Shown here piece by piece: positions 1 through 5,792 of a stretch of DNA of 13,124 nucleotides. The notes beneath the pieces were generated by a model. That model ran no database searches, had not been told where the DNA came from, and worked only from the letters and a program-made list of their open reading frames with translations. The position numbers and the translations under genes are program-made. Source of the stretch: Selenomonadales bacterium (lineage in GTDB: Bacteria > Bacillota > Negativicutes > RGIG982); the NCBI GenBank assembly GCA_017390595.1, contig JAFPBC010000268.1, positions 1 through 13,124 of the forward strand, given 5' to 3'. Positions within the stretch are counted from its first letter, which is position 1. The number at the start of each line of letters is the position of its first letter.

Positions 1-51
1 GTATCCTTGGTAAGGATAAGGTCACCGGTTCAATCCCGGTCACTAGCTCCA
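1..51 (+). tRNA. trnT: tRNA-Thr (anticodon GGT), 5' part outside the window
   Basis: This is the 3' part of a tRNA. The anticodon stem TATCC (2-6) pairs with GGATA (14-18) around the loop TTGGTAA, which gives anticodon GGT at 9-11 and therefore threonine (ACC/ACU codons). A five-base variable loop follows. The T-arm is ACCGG-TTCAATC-CCGGT (24-40). The 3' acceptor strand is CACTAGC, with T as discriminator base and an encoded CCA at 49-51. The D-arm and 5' acceptor strand lie upstream of the window. It is the penultimate gene of a tRNA cluster, only 12 nt before tRNA-Met. Confidence 0.93.
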
Positions 52-63
52 CAAACTCAATAT

Positions 64-140
64 GGCGGCGTAGCTCAGTTGGCTAGAGCATGCGGTTCAT
101 ACCCGCAGTGTCCGCGGTTCGAATCCGTGCGCCGCCACCA
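64..140 (+). tRNA. trnM: tRNA-Met, elongator (anticodon CAT)
   Basis: A complete 77-nt cloverleaf. Acceptor GGCGGCG (64-70) pairs with CGCCGCC (130-136), followed by A as discriminator and encoded CCA. The anticodon stem TGCGG/CCGCA encloses loop TTCATAC, with anticodon CAT at 98-100. The T-arm is CGCGG-TTCGAAT-CCGTG and contains one G-U pair. A fully paired G1-C72 and the lack of three consecutive G-C pairs in the anticodon stem argue against initiator tRNA. The loop and stem match Bacillus-type elongator tRNA-Met. A lysidine-modified tRNA-Ile2 also has a CAT gene anticodon and cannot be wholly excluded by eye. Confidence 0.93.
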
Positions 141-154
141 AATTTACAAAGCGG

Positions 155-182
155 CTCCGTTATTATACGGAGTTTTTGTTTT
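155..182 (+). terminator. Intrinsic terminator of the tRNA cluster
   Basis: CTCCGT (155-160) pairs with ACGGAG (167-172) around a 6-nt loop and is followed directly by TTTTTGTTTT. It ends transcription of the tRNA genes before the rpmG promoter. Confidence 0.85.
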
Positions 183-233
183 GAGAAAAACACGTTTTCG
201 GAAAAAATATAGCATACCCGGCAGCGTGGACTA

Positions 234-262
234 TTGACATAAGAATATAAGTATGCTAAATT
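234..262 (+). promoter_or_regulatory. Sigma-A-type promoter for the rpmG-secE-nusG-rpl operon
   Basis: A perfect -35 TTGACA (234-239) is followed by a 17-nt spacer and a -10 TAATTT-like hexamer, TAAATT (257-262), preceded by TGC (254-256), an extended -10 element. It lies between the tRNA terminator and rpmG. No other comparable promoter is visible before the L10 leader, so it may drive rpmG through rplL. Confidence 0.7.
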
Positions 263-318
263 ATTATAGTGGCACTTTGGGTAAGTGTCTTATTTACAAG
301 GTAAGAGGGGTGCGAGAC

Positions 319-483
319 ATGGCAAGCAAGGGTAATCGCAATGCTGTTACGTTGGCTTGTGTAGATTGCAAACAGCGCAACTACCAGACTAACAAAAACA
401 AAAAAAATGACCCGGACAGAATTGAACTCAGCAAATATTGCAAATTCTGCCACAAACATACAACACACAAAGAAACCAAGTAA
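319..483 (+). CDS. rpmG: Large ribosomal subunit protein bL33
   Basis: A 54-residue ribosomal protein of the 50S subunit. The sequence begins MASKGNRNAVTLACVDC and has the bL33 layout. Two CxxC pairs (Cys14/Cys17 and Cys41/Cys44) make it the zinc-binding (C+) form. Genomes with both C+ and C- paralogues often switch between them under zinc limitation; whether a paralogue exists here cannot be seen. The start is ATG 319, with the G-rich SD AAGAGGGG ending 8 nt upstream. An in-frame ATG at 253 overlaps the promoter and would add 22 residues not typical of bL33, so I rejected it. It is the first gene of the operon, and the tRNA-Trp gene follows 17 nt downstream, an arrangement widespread in Firmicutes. 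Confidence 0.96.
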   Translation: MASKGNRNAVTLACVDCKQRNYQTNKNKKNDPDRIELSKYCKFCHKHTTHKETK

Positions 484-500
484 TTTTGGGTTGATTTGAT

Positions 501-576
501 AGGGGTATAGCTCAATTGGTAGAGTAGTGGTCTCCAAAACCATTGGTTGTGGGTTCAAGTCCTACTGCCCCTGCCA
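501..576 (+). tRNA. trnW: tRNA-Trp (anticodon CCA) embedded in the operon
   Basis: A complete 76-nt cloverleaf. Acceptor AGGGGTA (501-507) pairs with TGCCCCT (566-572), followed by G as discriminator (typical of bacterial tRNA-Trp) and encoded CCA. Stem GTGGT/ACCAT encloses loop CTCCAAA, with anticodon CCA at 534-536. It lies between rpmG and secE with no promoter or terminator of its own visible, so it is probably cut out of the protein-coding transcript by the tRNA-processing RNases. That would separate rpmG mRNA from the secE-nusG mRNA. Confidence 0.95.
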
Positions 577-620
577 ATTATACAGCGATGTATGTTAGTA
601 CGTAACGGGGATGTGAAAAA

Positions 621-836
621 ATGGCTGCTAAAGAAACCGATCCGAAAGGCGGCGCAGCTCGCGGCAAGCAATTTGCTCGAGAAGTCAAAGCTGAAATGAA
701 GAAAGTAACATGGCCGAGTAAGAAAGAGATGGTTTCTTACACAGGTGTTGTTTTCGTTGCTGTCGTATTGATTTCGGCGCTGATTTGGTTCTATGACCTG
801 GTTTTGTCGGGTGTAATGAACATGATTTTATCTTAA
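621..836 (+). CDS. secE: Preprotein translocase subunit SecE
   Basis: A 71-residue single-spanning membrane protein that clamps SecY in the Sec translocon. The cytoplasmic N-terminal half has the family signature VTWPSKKE (residues 29-36) after an amphipathic stretch (FAREVKAEMKKV). One hydrophobic membrane helix runs from about residue 41 to 64. This is the short one-helix form usual in Firmicutes, not the three-helix E. coli form. Start ATG 621 follows a G-rich stretch (GGGG near 607-610). It sits between tRNA-Trp and nusG, the standard position. Confidence 0.96.
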   Translation: MAAKETDPKGGAARGKQFAREVKAEMKKVTWPSKKEMVSYTGVVFVAVVLISALIWFYDLVLSGVMNMILS

Positions 837-852
837 GTATCTAAGGGGGTGG

Positions 853-873
853 GGAGCGTTCCTCGGACGTTCC
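853..873 (+). promoter_or_regulatory. Hairpin between the nusG Shine-Dalgarno site and start codon
   Basis: GGAGCGT (853-859) pairs with ACGTTCC (867-873), 7 bp with one G-U pair and a 7-nt loop. The only good SD in front of nusG, AAGGGGG (843-849), is 31 nt from ATG 881, far too distant in linear RNA. Folding this hairpin would shorten the effective distance to about 10 nt. The pairing is read directly from the sequence; its role in translation is inferred. Confidence 0.5.
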
Positions 874-880
874 TTATGCT

Positions 881-1411
881 ATGGAATCTGAAAAAAACTG
901 GTATGTCATCCATACTTATTCCGGATATGAAAACAAAGTAAAAGCCAATCTCGAACGTAAAGTTCATTCGATGGGCATGGAAGACGAGATCTACCGTATC
1001 CTCGTTCCGATGGAAGATGAAGTCGAAACGAAAGACGGCAAGAAAAAAGTCACCAAGAAAAAGATTTTCCCGGGTTATGTATTGGTAGAAATGATTGTGA
1101 ATGACCGTTCTTGGTATGTGGTCCGCAATACGCCTGGCGTAACGGGATTTGTTGGTTCCGGCACGAAACCGATCCCGCTTACGGATGCTGAGGTAAAACG
1201 GATACTCAAAGCAATGGGTTATGAAGAAATTAAGCCAAGCATTGATGTTGAAGTCGGACAAGTCGTTCGGATCATTTCCGGTCCGTTCGAAAACTGGACG
1301 GCGACTGTTACGGAGATCAACTCCGAACGCGGTAAATTGAAAGTGCTTGTTGATTTATTCGGTCGAGAAACGCCCGCTGAGGTCGATTTCTCGGAGGTTG
1401 AAAAGTTATAA
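881..1411 (+). CDS. nusG: Transcription termination/antitermination factor NusG
   Basis: A 176-residue transcription elongation factor that binds the RNA polymerase clamp and, through its C-terminal KOW domain, links polymerase to Rho or to the leading ribosome via S10. The NGN domain covers about residues 6-112 (WYVIHTYSGYENKVKANLE at the start, FPGYVLVEM near 63-71, NTPGVTGFVGSG near 83-94). The KOW domain covers about 124-160 (VGQVVRIISGPFENWTATV). Length is usual. ATG 881 is the only in-frame start that gives a standard N-terminus, but it lacks an SD at normal distance; see the hairpin at 853-873. rplK follows after 29 nt. Confidence 0.97.
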   Translation: MESEKNWYVIHTYSGYENKVKANLERKVHSMGMEDEIYRILVPMEDEVETKDGKKKVTKKKIFPGYVLVEMIVNDRSWYVVRNTPGVTGFVGSGTKPIPLTDAEVKRILKAMGYEEIKPSIDVEVGQVVRIISGPFENWTATVTEINSERGKLKVLVDLFGRETPAEVDFSEVEKL

Positions 1412-1440
1412 CGCGTATACTTTAAGGAGGTGTAACCACA

Positions 1441-1866
1441 ATGGCTAAAAAGGTTGTAAAAATGGTAAAATTGCAGGTTCCTGCAGGTAAAGCTACGCCA
1501 GCACCGCCGGTTGGTCCTGCACTCGGTCAGGCCGGTGTTAACATCATGGCTTTTGTCAAAGACTTCAATGAAAGAACAGCGAAACAGGCTGGTCTCATCA
1601 TCCCGGTAGAGATCACGGTATTCGAAGACCGTTCGTTTACGTTCATCACGAAAACGCCGCCGGCTGCAGTTCTCTTGAAAAAAGCTGCTGGTATCGAAAG
1701 CGGTTCCGGTGAACCGAACAAGAAAAAAGTTGCTACGATCTCCCGCGACAAAGTTCGTGAGATCGCTGAAAGCAAAATGCAAGATTTGAATGCCGCTTCC
1801 GTCGAAGCTGCTACCAGAATGGTAGAAGGTACGGCGCGCAGCATGGGTATCGTAGTCGAAGGCTAA
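1441..1866 (+). CDS. rplK: Large ribosomal subunit protein uL11
   Basis: A 141-residue protein that binds the GTPase-associated region of 23S rRNA at the base of the L7/L12 stalk and is needed for stringent activation of RelA-type enzymes. The N-terminal domain begins MAKKVVKMVKLQVPAGKATP and has the hallmark proline-rich hinge APPVGPALGQ (residues 21-30). The C-terminal rRNA-binding domain includes SGEPNKKKVATISRDKVREIAESKMQDLNA-type sequence. An ideal SD, AAGGAGGTG (1424-1432), lies 8 nt before ATG 1441. Length is as expected for the family. rplA follows as usual. Confidence 0.98.
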   Translation: MAKKVVKMVKLQVPAGKATPAPPVGPALGQAGVNIMAFVKDFNERTAKQAGLIIPVEITVFEDRSFTFITKTPPAAVLLKKAAGIESGSGEPNKKKVATISRDKVREIAESKMQDLNAASVEAATRMVEGTARSMGIVVEG

Positions 1867-1921
1867 TCGATACTCGGTGGCAGGGATTCCCGCTATGACC
1901 ACGTTAGGAGGAAAGAAAACA

Positions 1922-2614
1922 ATGGGTAAAAAATATCAGGAAGCAGCGAAGCTTGTTGAAGACAGACTTTATGAAGCTGCAGAAGCGATCGAACTCGCTA
2001 AAAAAACTGCTGTTGCAAAATTCGATGAAACGATCGAAGTTGCAGTTCGCTTGGGCGTAGACGTTAAACACGCTGACCAGCAGGTTCGTGGCGCGGTTGT
2101 ATTGCCGCACGGCACGGGCAAAAGCAAAACGGTATTGGTATTCGCTAAAGGCGATAAAGTGAAAGAAGCAGAAGCTGCCGGTGCAGATTTCGTAGGTTCT
2201 GATGAACTCGTTGCGAAAATCCAGGGCGGCTGGACTGAATTCGACGTAGCAGTTGCTACGCCGGACATGATGGGTACGGTTGGTCGTTTGGGTCGAATCC
2301 TCGGTCCTAAAGGTCTCATGCCGAACCCGAAAGTCGGAACCGTTACGATGGATCTGACTCGTGCGATCAATGAAATCAAAGCAGGTAAAATCGAGTACCG
2401 CACGGACAAAGCCGGTATCATCCACGCTCCGATCGGTAAAGCATCCTTCGATGCAGACAAACTCGTTGACAACATGGCTACGTTGATCGATACGTTGATT
2501 AAAGTAAAACCTGCGGCTGCAAAAGGTCAGTATGTCCGTTCCGTAACGGTTGCATCGACCATGGGCCCTGGAATAAAGGTTAATCCGCTGAAAGCCTCCG
2601 CCAAAAAAGACTAA
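1922..2614 (+). CDS. rplA: Large ribosomal subunit protein uL1
   Basis: A 230-residue protein of the mobile L1 stalk, which helps release deacylated tRNA from the E site. In many bacteria it also represses its own operon by binding the mRNA. The family signature LGRILGPKGLMPNPKVGTV is at residues 123-140, followed by the KAGKIEYRTDKAGIIHAPIGK segment of domain I. Start ATG 1922 is chosen because SD TAGGAGGA (1905-1912) lies about 9 nt upstream and the protein then begins MGKKYQEAAKL, as in homologues. An in-frame start at 1877 would add 15 atypical residues spanning the SD. A separate L1 operator was not identifiable by eye. Confidence 0.97.
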   Translation: MGKKYQEAAKLVEDRLYEAAEAIELAKKTAVAKFDETIEVAVRLGVDVKHADQQVRGAVVLPHGTGKSKTVLVFAKGDKVKEAEAAGADFVGSDELVAKIQGGWTEFDVAVATPDMMGTVGRLGRILGPKGLMPNPKVGTVTMDLTRAINEIKAGKIEYRTDKAGIIHAPIGKASFDADKLVDNMATLIDTLIKVKPAAAKGQYVRSVTVASTMGPGIKVNPLKASAKKD

Positions 2615-2650
2615 TTTTGGTTTGGAAAAAACTCAATAGCAAAAATTAGA

Positions 2651-2760
2651 CTGTAGACAGCAGGTATGTGTAATGGAGTGATCCGCCTGCCGAGGTCGGA
2701 GCGAATGGGAATAACCAGCAGCTTCCGACGAATAGAGTCGGAAGCTGTTTCTGATTACAG
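2651..2760 (+). ncRNA. L10 leader (autoregulatory mRNA element with attenuator)
   Basis: The 164-nt gap between rplA and rplJ has the L10 leader layout that binds the L10(L12)4 complex. CTGTA (2651-2655) pairs with TACAG (2756-2760) as the outer closing helix. GCAGG (2660-2664) pairs with CCTGC (2686-2690). A perfect 11-bp hairpin, CAGCTTCCGAC (2719-2729) with GTCGGAAGCTG (2737-2747), is followed by a short U-rich run. GTCGGA at 2695-2700 can pair instead with TCCGAC (2724-2729), forming an antiterminator in place of the 11-bp hairpin. In Bacillus, excess L10(L12)4 binds this leader and favours termination before rplJL. The pairing is read from the sequence; the control mechanism is from family knowledge. 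Confidence 0.85.
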
Positions 2761-2778
2761 CTTTAAGGAGGTGTGAAA

Positions 2779-3306
2779 GTGGCAATTACAGCACAAAAAC
2801 AAGCTATGGTAGCTGATCTCAAAGACATTTTTGTTAATGCTAAAGGCGTCGTTTTCACTGCTTACACGGGGATTACGGTTGCTCAGGATACGAAACTGCG
2901 CCGCAAATTCCGCGAAGCAGGCGTTGAATATCGCGTTATCAAAAACACGATGGCAATGATCGCTGCCAAAGAAACTGAAAAAGAAGGTCTTCTCCCGACG
3001 TTTGAAGGTGCAACTGCAATGGCTTTCTCGAAAGAGGACGCAGTAGCTCCGGCAAAAGTGTTGGCAGATTTCGCTAAAGAAGAGAAACTCGAAGCTCTTC
3101 AGGTTAAAGCAGGTCTCGTTGAAGGCGCCGTTATCGACGCAGCTGGTGTTAAAGCACTCGCAGACTTGCCGCCGAGAGAAGTTTTGGTTGCTCAGGTACT
3201 CGCAGGTATGCAGTCCCCGATCGTTGGCTTCGTCAACGTTCTTCAGGGTACGATCCGCAACTTGGTATATGCTCTCGAAGCAGTACGCAAACAGAAAGAA
3301 GCATAA
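2779..3306 (+). CDS. rplJ: Large ribosomal subunit protein uL10
   Basis: A 175-residue stalk-base protein that anchors L7/L12 dimers to 23S rRNA next to L11. The N-terminal domain has the typical pattern GVVFTAYTGITVAQDTKLRRKFREAG...YRVIKNTM (about residues 23-62). The C-terminal helix that carries L12 dimers ends LVYALEAVRKQKEA. The start is GTG 2779, which gives MAITAQKQAM and lies 7 nt after SD AAGGAGG (2765-2771). An in-frame GTG at 2773 touches the SD and is unlikely. Expression is probably set by the L10 leader just upstream, and the complex it represses is built from this protein and rplL. Confidence 0.97.
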   Translation: MAITAQKQAMVADLKDIFVNAKGVVFTAYTGITVAQDTKLRRKFREAGVEYRVIKNTMAMIAAKETEKEGLLPTFEGATAMAFSKEDAVAPAKVLADFAKEEKLEALQVKAGLVEGAVIDAAGVKALADLPPREVLVAQVLAGMQSPIVGFVNVLQGTIRNLVYALEAVRKQKEA

Positions 3307-3307
3307 G

Positions 3308-3335
3308 TTATGCATCGCTGCTTAGTGCAGCATAA
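3308..3335 (+). promoter_or_regulatory. Hairpin in the rplJ-rplL gap
   Basis: GCTGC (3317-3321) pairs with GCAGC (3327-3331), and outside a small bulge TTAT (3308-3311) pairs with ATAA (3332-3335). There is no T-run, so it is not an intrinsic terminator. A processing or stability role is possible, because L12 is needed in several copies per L10. That role is only inference. Confidence 0.4.
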
Positions 3336-3383
3336 ACAAATTTAAATTAAAAAAACTAACTTACTTATTGGAGGTAATTTAAA

Positions 3384-3749
3384 ATGACTAAAGAACAAAT
3401 CATGGAAGCTATTGAATCGATGACGGTTCTCGAACTCTCTGAACTCGTAAAAGCATTGGAAGAAAAATTCGGCGTAAGCGCAGCAGCTCCGGTAGCAGTT
3501 GCAGCAGCAGCTCCGGCAGCAGCAGCAGCAGCTGAACAGACTGAATTCGACGTAATCCTCGCTTCCGCTGGCGCAAGCAAAATCAACGTAATCAAAATCG
3601 TTCGCGAAGTAACTGGTCTTGGCCTCAAAGAAGCTAAAGCACTCGTTGACGAAGCTCCGAAAGCTCTCAAAGAAAAAGTTGCTAAAGACGAAGCTGAAAA
3701 AATCAAAGCTCAGCTCGAAGAAGCAGGCGCTACGATCGAAATTAAATAA
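3384..3749 (+). CDS. rplL: Large ribosomal subunit protein bL12 (L7/L12)
   Basis: A 121-residue stalk protein, present in multiple dimers, that recruits and stimulates translational GTPases. The N-terminal dimerisation domain is residues 1-32 (MTKEQIMEAIESMTVLELSELVKALEEKFG). The flexible hinge is an alanine-rich stretch at about 33-50 with a few Pro and Val. The C-terminal factor-binding domain starts at FDVILASAGASKINVIKIVREVTGLGLKEAKALVDE. SD TTGGAGGTAA (3369-3378) precedes ATG 3384. It is the last gene of the ribosomal-protein block, and a strong terminator follows 48 nt after the stop. Confidence 0.98.
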   Translation: MTKEQIMEAIESMTVLELSELVKALEEKFGVSAAAPVAVAAAAPAAAAAAEQTEFDVILASAGASKINVIKIVREVTGLGLKEAKALVDEAPKALKEKVAKDEAEKIKAQLEEAGATIEIK

Positions 3750-3755
3750 TTTCTC

Positions 3756-3770
3756 GCTGCGGCTCGCAGC
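3756..3770 (+). other. Small hairpin just after rplL
   Basis: GCTGCG (3756-3761) and CGCAGC (3765-3770) form a 6-bp G-C-rich stem with a 3-nt loop a few bases after the rplL stop. No T-run follows, so it may protect or delimit the mRNA end rather than terminate. Confidence 0.4.
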
Positions 3771-3796
3771 TTGAAGTTAGACATTTTGTCGCAGTC

Positions 3797-3835
3797 AAAA
3801 CCCGAATCTGCATTGCAGGTTCGGGTTTTTTGTTT
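3797..3835 (+). terminator. Strong intrinsic terminator after rplL
   Basis: AAAACCCGAA (3797-3806) pairs with TTCGGGTTTT (3820-3829). Inside it, CTGC (3808-3811) pairs with GCAG (3815-3818) around a 3-nt loop, giving an almost continuous 15-bp stem. A T-rich tail runs to 3837. It should end most transcription of the rpl operon and so isolates it from rpoBC. Confidence 0.9.
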
Positions 3836-3905
3836 TTGCTTACAAAAGGATACTATCGATGCGTGTCGAAATAGAAGGGACGGATATGTTAGAGGAGGAA
3901 CCGCT

Positions 3906-4970
3906 ATGCCACTACTCATCGTGCGTGACAATATCATTCGTATGGATACCGATGCCATCGTCAATACGGCGAACCACAAGCCGCTCGTCGGAAGCGGTCT
4001 TGACAGAGCTGTCTATGAAGCGGCAGGCTGGGATGAGCTTCTTTTATGGCGAAAATCTGTCGGTGAGATAGCAGTCGGTACCTCGGTCGTCAGCCCTGCG
4101 TTTCGCCTCTCGGCAAAATACATCATCCATACCGTCGGCCCTGTCTGGTGCGGCGGCATGAGCGGTGAGAAAGATGCGCTTGCCAAATGTTACCGCGCCA
4201 TCTTAGAAGCCGCCACAGCAAACAAATGTCGGTCGGTCGCCGTCCCGCTCATCTCGACAGGCAACTTCCGCTTCCCCAAAGAACTTGCGATGGAGATAGC
4301 ACGCGACGTCATTACCGCATATCTCGCCAAATACGACCTCGCCGTATACCTTGTCGTATTCGACGAGGAATCATACGGTATCTCGCGTGACCTCTTCGAC
4401 CACGTCCGCTCGTATATCGACACACACCACGTCCGAACAGCCATTTGCCGAGAATATGAAGACAACTGCTGTATAGAAAGCTGTGACACAGACAGGCGAT
4501 GGGGATTTATCCCACCGCAAGGAACATTGGCGAGCCGTGTATGCTATGGAAAAGCAGATACAAATGCTAAGACAGCATCAAACACCAAACGATACAGTAT
4601 CAAAGACATCGTGGAAGAGCTCGAAGACAGCTTCGCCGAGACTCTGTTTCGCTATATCGATGCCAGAGGGCTCACCGACCCCGAAGTATACAAACGTGCC
4701 AACCTTGACCGTAAGCTATTCTCCAAAATACGAAAAAACAGATCGTATCAGCCGAGCAAGACGACGGCACTCGCACTCGCCATTGCACTCAAACTCAGCC
4801 TTGACGAAACGAAAGACTTCATCGCCAAAGCAGGCTATGCCTTGACGCACAGCAGCAAAGCCGATCTCATCGTCGAATACTTCATCACCCAAAAAGAATA
4901 CGACGTCTTCAAACTGAACGAAGTCCTCTTCGAATTCGGAGAGCCGCTCCTCGGTTCAAAAGTCGCCTGA
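3906..4970 (+). CDS. Macro-domain protein with C-terminal helical (HTH-like) domain
   Basis: A 354-residue predicted cytoplasmic protein. The N-terminal macro domain (about residues 1-180) has DAIVNTANHKPLVGSGLDRAVYEAAG (16-41), IIHTVGPVW and PLISTGNFRFPKE (about 114-126), the loops that in this fold bind ADP-ribose-type ligands. Many relatives remove ADP-ribose from proteins or deacetylate O-acetyl-ADP-ribose. Here the usual GGGGVDxAI loop reads GSGLDRAV, so activity and substrate are uncertain. After a variable linker, residues 230-354 form a helical domain (YKRANLDRKLFSKIRKNRSYQPSK...ALALAIALKLSLDETKDFIAKAGYALT), which I recall as recurring on Firmicute macro proteins and which resembles an HTH. 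Start ATG 3906 follows SD GAGGAGG (3892-3898). No clear promoter is visible; TACTAT at 3851-3856 is a weak -10 candidate. It uses TTA, CTA and TCA codons, which rpoB largely avoids. The biological role is unknown. Confidence 0.85.
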   Translation: MPLLIVRDNIIRMDTDAIVNTANHKPLVGSGLDRAVYEAAGWDELLLWRKSVGEIAVGTSVVSPAFRLSAKYIIHTVGPVWCGGMSGEKDALAKCYRAILEAATANKCRSVAVPLISTGNFRFPKELAMEIARDVITAYLAKYDLAVYLVVFDEESYGISRDLFDHVRSYIDTHHVRTAICREYEDNCCIESCDTDRRWGFIPPQGTLASRVCYGKADTNAKTASNTKRYSIKDIVEELEDSFAETLFRYIDARGLTDPEVYKRANLDRKLFSKIRKNRSYQPSKTTALALAIALKLSLDETKDFIAKAGYALTHSSKADLIVEYFITQKEYDVFKLNEVLFEFGEPLLGSKVA

Positions 4971-4978
4971 CGAGCGAC

Positions 4979-5036
4979 CCTCCCTGCCTTGCGGACAGCT
5001 ATACTGAAAGCAAGAAGAACAGGGAGGTTTTTATTT
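4979..5036 (+). terminator. Terminator-like hairpin that buries the VWA gene's Shine-Dalgarno site
   Basis: CCTCCCTG (4979-4986) pairs perfectly with CAGGGAGG (5020-5027). Inside, CTTGC (4988-4992) pairs with GCAAG (5010-5014). The stem is followed at once by TTTTTATTT (5028-5036) and then by the ATG of the next gene. The structure has the form of an intrinsic terminator, yet its 3' arm is the only SD (GGGAGG) of the VWA gene. It could lower downstream transcription, hide the ribosome site, or both. The pairing is observed and the function is inferred. Confidence 0.6.
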
Positions 5037-5696
5037 ATGACACAAGAAAACAAAAAACAACTGACCGAGATCGTATTCATCTTAGACGCCAGCGGATCTA
5101 TGCACGGCCTGGAAAGTGACACCATCGGCGGCTTTAACAGCATGCTCGACAAGCAGAAAAAAGTAGGTGGTACGGCCTACGTATCGACCGTCCTCTTTGA
5201 CGACGAAACGAAAGTCATCCACGACCGTCAGCCGATCGAACGCATCGCGCCGATGACCGACCGCGACTACTCGGTAGGCGGCTGCACGGCACTCTTAGAC
5301 GCCGTCGGCGGCGCCATCCACCATATCGGCAATGTTCACAAGTATGCCCGCGAAGAAGACAGACCCGCCAAGACGCTCTTTGTTATCATCACCGACGGTG
5401 AAGAAAATGCCAGCAGAGAATATACGTATGAAAAGGTCAAACACATGATCACACGTCAGCAGGAAAAATACGGCTGGGAATTCATGTTCCTCGGTGCCAA
5501 TATCGACGCCGCCAAAGAAGCCGCCAAATACGGCATCCGAAAAGACATGGCAGTCAACTTCGTCTCGGACCGCAAAGGTACCGCCCTCAACTACGCCGCC
5601 GTCAGCGATGCCATCTGCTGTATGCGTACGGCAGGCGGTGCAGGCTCTGCATGGCGAGAGAAGATCGACGCGGACTATGCCCGCCGCGGAAGATAA
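5037..5696 (+). CDS. Small von Willebrand factor A (VWA) domain protein
   Basis: A 219-residue protein that is nearly all one VWA domain, with no signal peptide or membrane helix, so probably cytoplasmic. A complete metal-ion-dependent adhesion site is visible: DASGS (Asp17, Ser19, Ser21), Thr84 in GGCTALLD and Asp120 in ITDGEEN. Such domains bind a divalent metal and usually mediate protein-protein contacts. The partner is unknown, but the macro-domain gene 66 nt upstream is the obvious candidate for a shared function. Start ATG 5037 has SD GGGAGG (5022-5027) 9 nt upstream; an upstream in-frame start at 4989 lies in the hairpin and lacks an SD. The tail (YARRGR) is basic. Like its neighbour it uses TTA codons. 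Confidence 0.87.
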   Translation: MTQENKKQLTEIVFILDASGSMHGLESDTIGGFNSMLDKQKKVGGTAYVSTVLFDDETKVIHDRQPIERIAPMTDRDYSVGGCTALLDAVGGAIHHIGNVHKYAREEDRPAKTLFVIITDGEENASREYTYEKVKHMITRQQEKYGWEFMFLGANIDAAKEAAKYGIRKDMAVNFVSDRKGTALNYAAVSDAICCMRTAGGAGSAWREKIDADYARRGR

Positions 5697-5700
5697 GCGC

Positions 5701-5769
5701 ACCTGACGCAGACGACGCCCATCGTAAAAGACAGGCAGACCTGACGCAGACGGCACCCATCGTAAACGA
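5701..5769 (+). repeat. Imperfect tandem direct repeat, two 31-nt units, 38-nt period
   Basis: The units at 5701-5731 and 5739-5769 both begin ACCTGACGCAGACG and continue CCCATCGTAAA, with three mismatches in 31 positions. They are separated by 7 nt and start 5 nt after the VWA stop codon. Origin and function are unknown. Two copies are too few and too close for a CRISPR array. Confidence 0.8.
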
Positions 5770-5792
5770 AAGGTAAGGCAAAGCGATACGGT

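Noticed and set aside
7..237. A 76-codon open frame across the tRNA genes and terminator
   Set aside because: It overlaps two tRNAs, a terminator and the start of the promoter, with no SD and no recognisable product.
1880..1893. Small G-C-rich inverted repeat between rplK and rplA as an L1 operator
   Set aside because: The stem would be only a few base pairs with a 3-nt loop and one mismatch, and I could not match it to the known L1-binding fold.
2755..3315. A minus-strand frame opposite rplJ
   Set aside because: Shadow of rplJ with no start signals.
3771..3905. N-terminal extension of the macro-domain protein from an upstream in-frame start
   Set aside because: It would run through the rplL terminator and lacks an SD. 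ATG 3906 has an ideal SD and gives the family's normal N-terminus.
4483..4845. A 120-codon + strand frame inside the macro-domain gene
   Set aside because: Overlaps the macro gene in another frame, has no SD and no protein-like pattern, while the macro frame is continuous and recognisable.
5701..5769. Possible CRISPR repeat-spacer unit
   Set aside because: Only two units with a 7-nt gap, no further copies and no cas genes.
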